DNA of 64,000 bases from Arachis hypogaea (lineage: Eukaryota; Streptophyta; Magnoliopsida; Fabales; Fabaceae): the NCBI RefSeq assembly GCF_003086295.3, contig NC_092044.1, positions 77,546,542 through 77,610,541 of the forward strand. The letters run 5' to 3'. Below, in pieces: positions 11,475-22,464 of the stretch. Both the position numbers and the translations under genes were made by a program. Under the pieces are notes generated by a model that saw only the letters and a program-made list of their open reading frames with translations, was not told the DNA's origin and did not search any database. Within the stretch, counting starts at the first letter, position 1. Each line of letters begins with the position of its first letter.

Positions 11475-12457
11475 TTGTATAAGATGAGTTTGACCTTGAA
11501 AGATAAAGCTAAGAAAGCCACTAGAGTCTTCCTGGTGGATTTGGAGTCCCGAATTCAAGAGAACTTGAGATCAAAACCCAATGGAAATTTGGAGAAGTTC
11601 CATATTAGAGATAATGTTGATAAGTACACCATGATTAACTGTATCCTCTCTTTCCCTTTGAAGTCAAAATTGCAGAACTTCTTGAGAGGTGACGTAGATA
11701 TGTTTGCATTGGTACCATCTGATATGTTAAGTATAGATCTTTTATTTATATCCCATCAGCTTGCTATTGATTTACGGTTAAGCTGGTAGTGCAAATATGT
11801 CGAAAGATATTCCCAGAATGAGCTATCAAGGTCAAGAAGCAAGTCCAAAGGCTATTTGATACTGGATTTATTAGAGAACTGACTTATTCGACATAGTTAT
11901 CAAATGTCGTAATGGTAAAGAAATCCAATGAAAAAATGGCGAATATGTCTAGATTATATGGATTTAAATAAATCCTATCCTAATGATTGTTTTTCATTAT
12001 CTAACATTGATAACATGATTGATTTTGCTTCAGGATATCAGATACTAAGCTTCCTAGATGCTTACAGTGGTTATAATCAACTACCAATGCATCCACTAGA
12101 TGAGGATAAAATTGCTTTCATTACTTTGGAAGGGATATATTGTTATATTGTAATGCCATTTGGTTTGAAAAATACAGGGACCACTTATCAAAGATTGATG
12201 GCCAAAGTGTTTAAGCGGCAGATAAGAAGGAATATGGAAGTCTACATCGATAATATGATGATAAAGTTTAGCAAAGATTTCGACTTGATAACTGATTTGG
12301 AAGAGATCTTTGAGTGCCTCCGACTTTACCAAATGAGACTAAACCGAGATAAATGCGCTTTTGGGGTTTGGGGAGGTCAGTTTCTTGGCTTTATGGTAAC
12401 TCAAATAGGTATTGAAGCTAATCTTGAAAAATGTCAGGCTATACTAGACATGTCAAG
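11475..12457 (+). pseudogene. Retrotransposon linker and reverse transcriptase remnant (Tat-like)
   Basis: The linker reads FPLKSKLQNFLRGDVDMFA, then IDLLFISHQLAID, as in Tat elements just before the RT. After a stop and a disrupted stretch (11790-11927), the RT resumes at 11928 with WRICLDYMDLNKSYP, FLDAYSGYNQLPMHP and VMPFGLKNTGTTYQRLM. The catalytic box reads YIDN (12242-12253) where active RTs have Y-x-D-D. The last native residues precede 12458, and the frame then reads into the LTR of A. Clearly inactive. Confidence 0.8.
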
Positions 12458-14021
12458 TGATAAACCCCATTTTTAGGGTTTATCTTGTATTGATTTCGAG
12501 GGTTTTATCAATGATCCTACGCACTTATTCATATGAAAATACATGATTTTGTGTTCCTTTCCCAATTTTGCCTCATGGATGAAAACATGCTTCTTTTGCA
12601 CTAAATTAGATATATTCTTAATCCTCCTCTAGTACCATTCGATACCGTGACCCATGTCTTAAGTGGTTTCAGAGTTTATAGGGCACAGATGACTTGGAGG
12701 AGAGAATGGGAGCATGCATAAAGGAGAGGAGCATGGAAAATTGAGCTTTGGAAACTTCAGCAGCGGCGCGCACGCGCACATTGCGCGTCCGCGCTGATTT
12801 GCGCCATCAGAGCCAAAGCTAGGAGCCAAGCTACAAGCCGGCGCGTTTAGCGGCTAAGACATGATCCTTATGGACGCGCCCATGCACATTACGCCTACGC
12901 GCGGATTGCAAATGCCCCAGGGACGCGTACGCGTGCTGTGTGCATACGTGCCGATTGCCACACGTGATTTTTTAAGAGGCATGTGACCAGCGCGTGGAGA
13001 CAGTTAGAAACCCTGTTTTGGGGAAGAGTTTTGGCGGGAAAAAGCTTAAGAGGGCCAAGGATTGAGGGGTTTGGGGGATTCACTCATTTTGGACACTTTC
13101 TTAGATATTTTCCTAGAGTTGGTTACCTTTTGGGTAGAGAGAGAACCTCCAACCTCTCTCTAGGATTTCATTCTCCATTGCAATTCTCCTTTGATTTTCT
13201 TGGTGAGATCCATTGTAATACACTTTTATTTTGATGCAATTAGTAGATCTACTCTTCTCCTATTCTCAATTTGTGTTCTTTGATCCTCTCACTTTGGATC
13301 TAGCTTTGACTTTGTTACTTAGATTTGGAACTAGTGACTTGAGGTACTTTCATATCCATTACTTGTAATTGTTCAATTGTTGATGATTGTGTGATTTAGA
13401 TATCTTAAATTCAATTCTTCATTTCAATTTCATAATGCCTCTTATGAATGCTCACCAAATGTTTGATAAAATGCCAACACTAGTTATGGAGTAAAAGTCT
13501 TTCACTTGGCTTAGGGTTTGAACCATTAGAAAAACTTGAATCGTGGATGTCAATTGTTGATTGAGAATTAAGAATTGCTAATTAGTTTGGAGTGCACTAA
13601 AGCTAGACTCCCTTAGGGTGAAGCTAGGACTTGTGACTCAAGCTAGTCACTTTCACTTGAATATCCTCTATAATTAGAGGTCAACTAAGTGAAGCAAGAC
13701 TTAATTGTTATCATCATTGAAGGAAACTATAGTGATAGAACTTCCAATGTTAACCCTTGGCCAAGTCCTTTAATATTGATTGTTTGTTATCCACTTTTGC
13801 TAGCTTGAACTAGTACATCAATCTTCAAAAACCACAACAAAAGCTTCCTAATCAATAACATGCATTCTATAGTAATTCCAAGGGAGGACGACTCGGAAGA
13901 TTAATACTCTCGATTGTAGATTGTAGAATTGTTTGGTGTGAGATTTGAGTGTCGATTAGACTATACTCACGATTGTATTCACTATTAAATTCTATATCGA
14001 CATACAAAATTTCGTTCATCA
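12458..14021 (+). repeat. 5' LTR of element A (1564 bp)
   Basis: It runs from TGATAAACCCC to CGTTCATCA, four bases before the primer-binding site. The start shares the TGATAAACC terminus with element E. A CpG-rich cluster at about 12765-12970 (GCGCGCACGCGCAC, GACGCGTACGCGTG) is the LTR counterpart of the internal array at 28030-28640. Confidence 0.85.
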
Positions 14022-14024
14022 AAA

Positions 14025-14042
14025 TGGCGCCGTTGCCGGAGA
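14025..14042 (+). other. Primer-binding site of A, tRNA-Asp type
   Basis: TGGCGCCGTTGCCGGAGA matches the complement of the 3' end of plant tRNA-Asp(GUC) with one mismatch relative to the sites of B and C (GCCGGGGA). This primes minus-strand DNA synthesis. Confidence 0.85.
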
Positions 14043-14182
14043 ATTGCTTATGTGTGCCATGTTATTGTTTAGTCTAAATATGTACATAGCATTTTTCTTG
14101 ATTGCTTCTTTGTTTGATTGGCATAGGATTAATCTTTGTCTAATTCCATTTGTTGCTATGAGCTTTACACTCCCTTCATTGC

Positions 14183-15576
14183 ATGACGCGTTCACAACCG
14201 AATCCGAGCTTAGCCCCATTTGATCCGGAAATTGAACGAACTTTGCTCCACATTAGGCAAGCTCGGAGGCGGTTGACCTTTGGTGAAGGTGAAAAGGTTC
14301 CTACCAATTCACAAACCTTACCCGAAGTGAATTCCGAACCGTCATTCGAAGAAGGCACTAGCTATCCCTCCGTTAATACTACTAACAATTCTTCTTTTGA
14401 TCTAGGTGCCGACACTATGGCCGCTCCGAGGAGAGTTACTCTCAAGGAAGCGGGTGCACCGGATTATATTCTTCAACCCGTTCATGTGCTTCATCCAAAC
14501 TTGAACGCAAATTTTGAACTCAAGACCTCTTTGATTCACCTCCTACCTAAGTTCCATGGACTTTCTGCACAAGATCCTATTCGACACCTCGAGGATTTTT
14601 ATAGTATATGCTCAACAACTAAACGGGAGGGATCCGATGAAGTTGCTATATGGTTGTTTGCTTTCCCATTCTCTCTTGAGGATAAAGCTAAAGAGTGGTT
14701 TTACACTCTACCTAGTGATGTTATTTCTGATTGGGACTTGCTAAGAAGAGGGTTCTTAGAAAAATTCTTGCCCCCAGAAAGGATGTACAAGCTAAGGATG
14801 GAGATCTCATGCATTGTGCAAGGCGAAACAAAACCCCTATGCGAGTATTAGGAGAGGTTTCGCAAACTTCTTGACGCATGCCCCAACCACATGATTGACA
14901 CTCAAGTGTTGTTCAGCTACATATGCCAAGGGATGCGAGAACAAGATAGACTCTTTTGGATTCCTCTAGCAATGGTTCTTTGTCTAAATATAAGACGGCG
15001 GAGGAAGCATGGCAACTCATTGGCGACTTGGATGAGTCCAACCGACATGCTAGACGGAGAGTCAACCGCCCAAAGACCGTGAATGAAGTATCCTCTAGTA
15101 GCGAGGCCACCGCTCTTGCCAAATCCTTGGGTGAGATGACAAACATCCTAAAGCAACTCCAATTGGGTCAACAACAACCTCATCAACAACACCCTCCACC
15201 ACCTCCTCAACAATATAGTCAACAATTGGTCCCCCAAAAAGTGTGTGGCATTTGTTCTTGCTATTCCCACTACACGGACGAGTGCCCAATTTGTCAAGAA
15301 GACAACACCTTGGCGGCTACCCACAACTTTTATGACCGCCCGAATCAAGGATACTACCAACAAGGCGGCAATTTCAACCAAGGGTATCCTCAACAAGGAG
15401 GAAACTACAATCAAGGGGGTGGCAATTCTAATCAAAATTGGAGATACAACTCCAACCAATGGAGGGACAATTACCAACAAGGAGGTAGGGACAACAACAA
15501 CAATGGAGGCAATCAAAGATGGAACAACAACTCACAAAATCGACCATACTCCCAAAGCCAACCATACATTCAATAA
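14183..15576 (+). pseudogene. Gag of element A
   Basis: Gag forms the nucleocapsid particle that packages the genomic RNA. The N-terminal frame starts at 14183. It contains the retrotransposon gag core (NFELKTSLIHLLPKFHGL, then DKAKEWFYTLP, then FLEKFLPPER). It is stopped by TAG at 14849-14851; coding sense continues past it and shifts frame by one near 14955. The second part carries a CCHC zinc knuckle of the form C-x2-C-x4-H-x4-C (CGICSCYSHYTDEC, about 15250-15291). A Gln/Asn/Gly/Tyr-rich tail follows to TAA at 15574. Most of gag-pol would otherwise be one continuous reading frame. Confidence 0.85.
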
Positions 15577-18171
15577 AATCAAGGAAGAAACTACCAAACT
15601 TATCAACCACCACATCAATGACCACCACCTCAACCCAACCAACCACAAGCCCCTCAAATCACATACCCTTCCACTTCTCAAGATGATACACTCCGGACCA
15701 TTCTCCAAAGCCAAAAAGAGCTTCAAACCACACTTGCTTTCGGCCTCACCGGTCTTACATCCACTCTACAAGCTCTTCTTGCACACATGGACCCACCCTC
15801 CACTTCCGCTCCTCAAGCCCTAAATTCTAGTGCCATTCCCTCTCAACTTCAACCCAATCCCAAAGGTGGCATTAATGCCATTACCTTGAGATCCGGGACT
15901 CAATTGAAAGAGAAGAAGGTAAAGGACCCAAGTCCGATCATAATCACTCAAGAGGAGGAGGGAATCTAGATAGAAGAAATAGAAGAGGAGGAGGAAGCAC
16001 AAGTCATAGTTGAGGATGAAGAGGCTCAACCAACAAGTGCGGTCCCTAAGAATAAGAGAGCCGTGGAAGAAGAAATTGCTCAACCAATTCCATTTCTTAC
16101 ACTTGCAAAGAAAGCTAGGAAGCGTATGGAACTTGACCCCAAAATGGTAGAGATGTTGAAGAAAGTTGAGGTAACCTTCCCCCTCTTTGATGCTATCCAT
16201 CAAGTACCTAAATATGTGAAATTCCTTAAGGATTTATGCATGAACAAGGATAGAATTCTTGAGTTAGAAACTATTCCATTAGGGAGTTCTATTTCTGTTT
16301 TAATGGGAGCATTACCCGAGAAGTGTGATGATCTGGGTCCGTGCATGGTCACTTGTACCGTAGATAGGGTTCAATTTCTAGATTGTATGTGTGATCTCGG
16401 TGCATGCGTTAGCATTATGCCTCTTTCCATCTACCGTATATTGAGGCTACCACCATTGAAGAGGTCAACGGCAAGATTTGTTTTGGCGGACAAGAGCATA
16501 ATAACCGTGACAGGTGTTGCGGAAGATGTATTGGTGAATATAAAAGGGTTGGTGTTTCCAATTGATTTTTACGTTCTTGAGATGCCATCAAGTGAGTCCG
16601 AGAGGGCATCATCTATCCTACTCGGGAGACCATTTTTGAGGATTTCTAGATTCAAGTTAGATGCCTACTCGGGAACCTACTCGTTTGAAATAGATGGGAG
16701 ACTCGTGAGTTTTAGCCTAGAAGAAGCAATAAAACACCCACCGGAGAATCATTCTCTATTCCGGTGTGACCCAATTGACAATATTGTGGCCGAAGTGCAT
16801 CTTGCAAAGTTAGAGGAAAAGCATATGATTGAAGACACAAGTAAAAATCCAAGTGAAGTGAACGCATTACCCCATCCGGATCATCCGGAAGTTCAAAGCT
16901 CAAGTCAAGACCAAAAGGTAGAATTAAAGCTACTATCACCCCACCTAAAGTACTCATATCTTGATGAAGCCCACAAGCTCCCTGTGATTATTGCAAGGGA
17001 ACTAAATCCTCAACAAGAAGAAAAGTTGCTATGTATCTTGGGGAAGAACAAAAGGGCCATAGGGTGGAGCTTAGCGGATCTAGTGGGAATAAGCCCCCAA
17101 GTATGCGAGCACCGAATATTCCTCAAAGAAGGAGCTAGACCCGTTCGACAACCTCAAAGGCGACTCAACCCTACCATTCTAGAGGTTGTGAAAAAAGAGG
17201 TCAGTCGGCTACTAGAAGCGGACATCATCTACCCTATTTCGGATAGTGAATGGGTGAGCCCGGTCCAAGTTGTGCCAAAGAAATCCGGGGTGACCACAAT
17301 CAAGAATGAGAGCGGGAAACTTATAGCAACAAGGGTGCAAAACTCTTGGAGGGTGTGCATCGACTACCGAAGGTTGAATACGGCCACTAGAAAAGATTAT
17401 TTCCCACTACCGTTCATCGACCAAATGCTTGATCGATTAGCCGGTAAATCTCATTATTGTTTTCTAGATGGTTATTCGGGGTACTTCCAAATATACATTG
17501 CTCTAGAAGACCAAGAAAAAACAACATTTACTTGCCCCTTTGGAATCTATGCCTATAAGCGTATGCCATTCAGCTTATGCAATGCACTAACAACTTTCCA
17601 AAGGTGCATGATGAGCATATTTGCGGATTTTCTAGAGCAATGCATGGAAGTTTTCATGGATGATTTCATCGTGTATGGTGATTCTTTTGATCATTGCTTG
17701 GATAATCTTGAAAAAGTTTTGGAAAGATGCACTAAATCAAACCTTGTCTGAAATTTTGAAAAGTGCCATTTCATGGTTAGGCAAGGCATTGTTTTAGGAC
17801 ATATTGTTTCCAAAGAAGGTATTTCCGTAGATCCGGCAAAAATCAATGTTATCTCTAGCTTGCCTTACCCCTTTTCCGAGAGGGAAGTCTGTTCATTCCT
17901 TGGACATGCAGGATTTTACCGGAGATTTATCAAGGACTTTAGCAAGGTAGCATTGCCTCTATCTCGACTATTGCAAAAGGATATTAAGTTTGATCTAAGC
18001 AAGGAGTGCATGGAAGCTTTCGACAAGCTTAAAGTAGCATTAACACAAGCTCCTATCGTAAGAAGGCCAGATTGGAGTCGGCCGTTCGAAATAATGTGCG
18101 ATGCTTCAAAATATGCGGTGGGAGCCGCGTTAGCACAACGCGAGGGTAAGAATCCATATGTCATAGCCTAT
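15577..18171 (+). pseudogene. Protease-RT part of pol of element A, split by element E
   Basis: The segment continues the gag reading frame. A linker precedes the protease (active site CDLGAC near 16390-16407, then ILLGRPFL). The RT follows with [37 protein letters not shown] and the catalytic FMDDF near 17660, then the thumb. RNase H begins with MCDASKYAVGAAL and stops at 18171 where E is inserted. In-frame stops lie at 15574, about 15618, 15967 and 17749. The catalytic RT residues look intact but the frame is broken, so it could not be expressed as a polyprotein. Confidence 0.85.
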
Positions 18172-19259
18172 TGATAAACCACTATTTTATGGTTTATCTT
18201 GTGCTCAATTGAGTGGATTTTATCAACTCTTTACCCACTTATTCATACTATTTGCATGGTTTTACATTTGCCTTCCTAATTATGTGCTTTGATTGAAAAC
18301 ATGCTTCTTTGGCCTTAAGTTCCCTATATTTAATCCTCTCTTATTACCATTAGATGCCTTGATATGTGTGTTAAGTGATTTCAGAGATTACAGGGCAGAA
18401 ATGGCTTAGAGGATAGAAAGGAAGCATGCAAAAGTGGAAGGTATACAAGAAGTTGGAGAAATTGCTAAGCTGTCCAGCCTGACCTCTTCGCACTCAAACA
18501 GCTATAACTTTAGCTACAGAGGTCCAAACGATGCGGTTCCAGTTGCTTTGGAAAGTTAACGTCTGGGGCTTCTATTTGATATATAATATTCCATAGTTGC
18601 TCTGACAATAGGTGACGCGAACACGTCATCCATGCGGCCGCATCGCAATGGCGAAAATCATCGTGTTTGAATTTGCAACCAGCGAATTCTGGTTGTTTCT
18701 GACCCAGTTCTCGGCCTAGAAAACACAGATTAGAGGCTATAAAGTGGGAGAATGCATCCATTCATGATCATGCTCTGATAATTCATAATTTTAGGATTAG
18801 ATGTAGTTTTTAGAGAGAGAGGTTCTCTCCTCTCTCTTAGGATTAGGATTAGGATTTTTATTAGGATTATGAATATTTCTTCTGCATCTCAGGTTCAATA
18901 TTCTTTGCATTTATTTATTTTCAATGTTCCATGTTTGGATTGATTTTCTTATTTAAATATAATTTGAGATATTTTTAGATCTATGATTTGTTTCTTTTGT
19001 TTATGATATAAATAATTTAGATTTTTCTACCTTTTGGCTTTGGTTGATTAATTGGTGACTCTTGAGTTATCAAACTCATTGTTGATTGAAAATTGGAATT
19101 CTTCAAGAATTGATTCGAGATCCAATAACTCTAAATTTTCCCAAGGAAAGACTAGGACTTGAGGATTCGAATTAATTCATTCACTTGACTTACCTTCATA
19201 GTTAGAGGTTAACAAAGTGGGAGAAAAATCCAATTCTCATCACAATTGATAAGGATAAC
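18172..19259 (+). repeat. 5' LTR of E, truncated at its 3' side
   Basis: It matches the 3' LTR from TGATAAACCACTATTTTA through CACAATTGATAAGGATAACT, then diverges into coding sequence. The missing LTR end, the primer site and the start of the internal region were removed by a deletion, with TTTATTTT as possible microhomology. It carries a CpG palindrome cluster at about 18610-18660 (GACGCGAACACGTC, GCGGCCGC). Confidence 0.8.
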
Positions 19260-19278
19260 TTTATTTTCTTCTACTACT

Positions 19279-20928
19279 ATGAACTCTCACCCCTTTGGCT
19301 ATAAGTCTGGTTACAACTATGTTGCAGGAAGAGGAGATTATAATGAGAACAGGCATCAAGGTTGGAACAATCAAAGATGGGAGGAGCCACAAGGATTTAA
19401 TCAACCCTCATGGCAACAACCACCTCCAATGGACTATCAACAACCGTTATGTGATGCATATCAAGGCAATGACTATGGTGAACATTCTTCTGATTATCAA
19501 CAACAACCACCATACGCCTATGAGCCCCATCAACATAGCTTTGGACCACCATACTCACGAGCCCCTTACCACCAAACACCCTCATACGATCCTAACCCGT
19601 ACCCACCATACCAACCATCTTATGAGCCAAATGAACCATATGCAGAACCACCACCTCAATATACACCATCTTCTTATCATTATCAAGATGAACCACCTTC
19701 CTACCATGAACCCCTTCTCCGAACAAATGAACCCTCCTATCCACCCCAAACGTCCATGAAGAAGCTAGAGAAGGCACTAAAGGTGAAGGTAAAAGAGACT
19801 CTTGAAGGTGAAGGAGTAATTAAAGGAAGTTGTCATGGAAAGGTAATCATCAAGGAGGAGCAAGAGTCAAGGGATCCTTTCAAGGAAATAGTAGATCAAT
19901 TTCATGCAACCCTTCATCAATTGGAGCAAGCAATAAGTCAATTACCTTCCGGACGTTCGGACACTCAAGGGACCCCCATGGCTTCATGTGGACAATCTAA
20001 TGAAGAACGTAGCATGAACGAGATACTAGAATCTCCAGTAAACAGTACGGAGCATGACTTTGTACTGGAACCAGTGGAGGAAGCCGGAATTATTGAAGAA
20101 GAAGAAGTGGTTGAAGACTTAGGAGATGCAGAACCTCCATGGGAAAGTCCAGTCATAGAACCCTCTTCCAAGATGTTTGAAATTGATGCTGAGGAGGGTG
20201 TACAACCTCCAAGGCATATCACAGTTGAAGACTTGGAAGAGGTTGATCAAGAGATGGAGATTCAAGAAGAAGGAGCACAACCTCCTATGCCCTTAGAAAG
20301 CAATGAAGAGGAGATTGAATTGGAAGAAAGCTACCAAGAGGAAGAGGTTGAAATTGAAGAAGTTTACAAAGAGGTGGTAATTATCAGAGAAGAGCACGAG
20401 GGAGTGGAGCTTGCAATTTCATTAAAAATACCTCCCCCTAAGTTGCCATCATCCTTCACAACATTCAAGTGGATAAAATTCATATCCCTTAGCTTTCTAA
20501 TTCCACTTGAATATGGGCTACTGGAGACGGATGGTCAACTTAGAACTCTTTGTAACATTAAGAGTAAGAGGAAGATGGCCAGTGGTAAGAATTGTCCTGC
20601 AAGGTTCATCATGGTTGAAAGCTTTAAGTTTAAACGCAAAGATTGGTGTAAAGCTCAACTGAATGGGTTTAGGAAGCTGTTTGGTGGCTGCAGTGAGAAT
20701 TCAAATTACTTATCACCCAGTTGGAAAAATACAGATCCCGACAAGGATGGGTGTAAAAGCAAGATTTGTGATCCTGGGATCTGCTCTGACACTTGTTACC
20801 CCGGGAGCCTAAGAATCTGTTTGAAGCTTCTTAAGGGCTTTACATGCTTAGTTTGGGACCCCGGAGGTTACTGGAATCACAAACATTGGTGGAGATTCCT
20901 GGATGAGTTCAAGCACAAGCCACCATAA
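19279..20928 (+). CDS. Uncharacterised 549-residue retroelement ORF (Pro/Tyr/Gln-rich, acidic, Cys/Trp-rich tail)
   Basis: This frame has no stop from 19246 to 20928. The ATG at 19279 is the first outside LTR-derived sequence and starts MNSHPFGYKSGYN. Residues about 20-160 are rich in Pro, Tyr, Gln and His with repeated YxPP and PY words, similar in style to disordered gag tails. Residues about 160-240 are Lys/Glu-rich. Residues about 250-390 are strongly acidic (runs such as EEEEVVEDLGDAEPPWE). The C-terminal 150 residues are basic and rich in Cys and Trp (CKSKICDPGICSDTC, then GGYWNHKHWWRFLDEFKHK). No protease or RT motif is visible. A gag-derived protein is the most likely origin, but the C-terminal domain is not a known gag feature I recognise. 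The N-terminus was probably lost in the deletion that truncated the 5' LTR. Confidence 0.55.
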   Translation: MNSHPFGYKSGYNYVAGRGDYNENRHQGWNNQRWEEPQGFNQPSWQQPPPMDYQQPLCDAYQGNDYGEHSSDYQQQPPYAYEPHQHSFGPPYSRAPYHQTPSYDPNPYPPYQPSYEPNEPYAEPPPQYTPSSYHYQDEPPSYHEPLLRTNEPSYPPQTSMKKLEKALKVKVKETLEGEGVIKGSCHGKVIIKEEQESRDPFKEIVDQFHATLHQLEQAISQLPSGRSDTQGTPMASCGQSNEERSMNEILESPVNSTEHDFVLEPVEEAGIIEEEEVVEDLGDAEPPWESPVIEPSSKMFEIDAEEGVQPPRHITVEDLEEVDQEMEIQEEGAQPPMPLESNEEEIELEESYQEEEVEIEEVYKEVVIIREEHEGVELAISLKIPPPKLPSSFTTFKWIKFISLSFLIPLEYGLLETDGQLRTLCNIKSKRKMASGKNCPARFIMVESFKFKRKDWCKAQLNGFRKLFGGCSENSNYLSPSWKNTDPDKDGCKSKICDPGICSDTCYPGSLRICLKLLKGFTCLVWDPGGYWNHKHWWRFLDEFKHKPP

Positions 20929-20977
20929 CAGGGAGCTCACCAAATGTCCAACTTAAGGACTTTAACTAAAAGTGCTA

Positions 20978-20995
20978 GGTGGGAGACAACCCACC
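20978..20995 (+). other. Post-ORF hairpin of E (stem GGTGGG/CCCACC, loop AGACAA)
   Basis: A perfect 6-bp stem closes loop AGACAA, 50 nt after the ORF stop, in the context GTCCAACTTAAGGAC then AAAGTGCTA. The same arrangement follows the gag-pro/pol ORFs of A, B, C and D with compensating stem changes. Confidence 0.7.
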
Positions 20996-21129
20996 ATGGT
21001 ATGATCGTTCCTTTTTCAATTTTAATTTTATTTAGTTTAGTTTGTTTTTGAATTTTATTTTATTTTATTGAACCTGGAATCATGCATAGCATTCACATTA
21101 AGCATTGCATTCTACATTTTACAAAAAAA

Positions 21130-21660
21130 AATTTCATGCGACGCAACCGCCTCATTGACGCGTCCGCGTCGCATGTGTGGGAGAGAATAATAAAATGAAC
21201 AGAGAGTCATGCAATAGCGTGGCTGGAGGTGTGCCAATGGCACAAATCGTCCCACGCGACCGCGTCATATGGGAATAATGGCCTCCCACGCGACCGCGTG
21301 CTCCACGCGGCTGCGTTCCCTGGATTTTGACGTAAAACGGTGCACAACCAATTATTGTGCTAGAGTGGTGCTGGATTGGTGTTGAATGCACAATTCTACC
21401 CACGTGATCGCGTCACATTCTTCTAAAGCCCACTCACGCGATCGCATGCCCCATGCGATCGCGTCACTTAAAATTTGGAACTAATAATAATTTGAACAGA
21501 GAGTTGTGCGAGCGCGAGGCTGCCCTCGCACCAGTAGCATGAATTGTGTCATGCTACCGCGTGACCGACGCGACTGCGTCAATCAGTATTAGCGCAAGTC
21601 GCGCGACCGCGTGCCCCACGCGATCGCGTCGCTTGCGCCACACAGCTTATCCTAATTTGC
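21130..21660 (+). repeat. CpG-rich palindrome array of E
   Basis: About ten copies of imperfect palindromes such as CACGCGACCGCGT, CACGCGATCGCGTC and GACGCGTCCGCGTC, spaced some 20-60 bp apart. Two related clusters lie in each LTR (about 18610-18660 and 24310-24355). I see no gene here. Confidence 0.75.
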
Positions 21661-22198
21661 CAAATATCTTATCTTTTCTTCCCCAATCCTAATTTTTCCT
21701 CCCTCCTTTCTTACTTACTTCTTCTTCCCTTCTTTCCCTTCTCATTCTTCTTATCTCTTATTTTATTTTACTTAATTTATTTACATATTTCATTCATTGC
21801 ATCTTCATTTTGTGCATAATTTTTATTTTCTTTTCTAAATTCATTATTTTTCCTTTGGTGTTTGATTTTCTTATTTAACTGTGCATCTTCTCTTGAACTA
21901 TTTTGGGTGCTTAGTGACTTGTGTTATTCTGGTTAGGTAATATTATCAATGCCGATCATTTTTTTCTTTGTATTACTTTTGCATTGACATGAATTTATAT
22001 TATCTCTCCTCCTCCACTCTCTTCCCCATTGTTGTACATTTTGTACCACTGGCATGCTATGACTTCTATTGTTTTCTCACTTGCATGTTGTAGCTACCAT
22101 GTAATTGAGACCCTCATTATTTGGCATTAACCCACCCATACTTCATTTATTTTCTTATCTTTACTTTTGGGTATTACTGTTCTTCTTTTTCTCTTCTT

Positions 22199-22464
22199 CT
22201 AGGCTGGCCACCGAAGACGGAAAAAGGGAGAAACTTCTAAAAGGAGAGACAAACAAGTCCATCTGCACAATCCTTGAAGGAAAGCATCAGTTGGAACAAC
22301 CCGTCCACCTGCACATCTCAGCATGCACCGAGGACGGTGCAATCTTTAAGTGTGGAGAGGTCGATACCGATCTCCATGGGTTAGTCACTCTTCTATCTCA
22401 ACACCAATGGTTTATTTTTCTTGTTAGTTGTTGCATTTGCATGTTTGATTGCATATTTATTTGA
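22199..22464 (+). pseudogene. Possible remnant of the 3' ORF in E
   Basis: After a pyrimidine tract ending in CTTCTTCTAG (a possible splice acceptor), the frame reads RLATEDGKREKLLKG and ends with IFKCGEVDTDLHG. The FKCGEV end matches the predicted end of the 3' ORF in A (FKCGEV, encoded around 63588-63605). The middle of that ORF is missing. Assignment rests on this end match and position only. Confidence 0.4.
22324..22362 (+). other. AGGA-loop hairpin plus polypurine-like tract, internal copy of E
   Basis: The stem TGCACCG/CGGTGCA (22324-22330 and 22335-22341) closes loop AGGA and is followed by TTTAAGTGTGGAGAGG. Same design as the pre-LTR copy at 23837. Confidence 0.7.

Larger units (their letters stand above)
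10316..12457 (+). mobile_element. Degenerate Tat/Ogre-like Ty3-gypsy fragment (X)
   Basis: A possible decayed primer-binding site (TTTGGCGCAGTC, near 10320) is followed by broken gag-like frames, a protease-like segment, the protease-RT linker and an RT domain. All are in the plus orientation and broken by stops and shifts. The order and motifs resemble the Tat/Ogre branch. The fragment ends abruptly where the 5' LTR of element A begins at 12458, in the middle of the RT. It is the oldest layer of the nest. Confidence 0.7.

Noticed and set aside
19295..19759. ORF in a second frame of the E coding region
   Set aside because: A shadow of the main frame, His/Asn/Thr-rich from CAA/CCA-repeat codons, without family resemblance.
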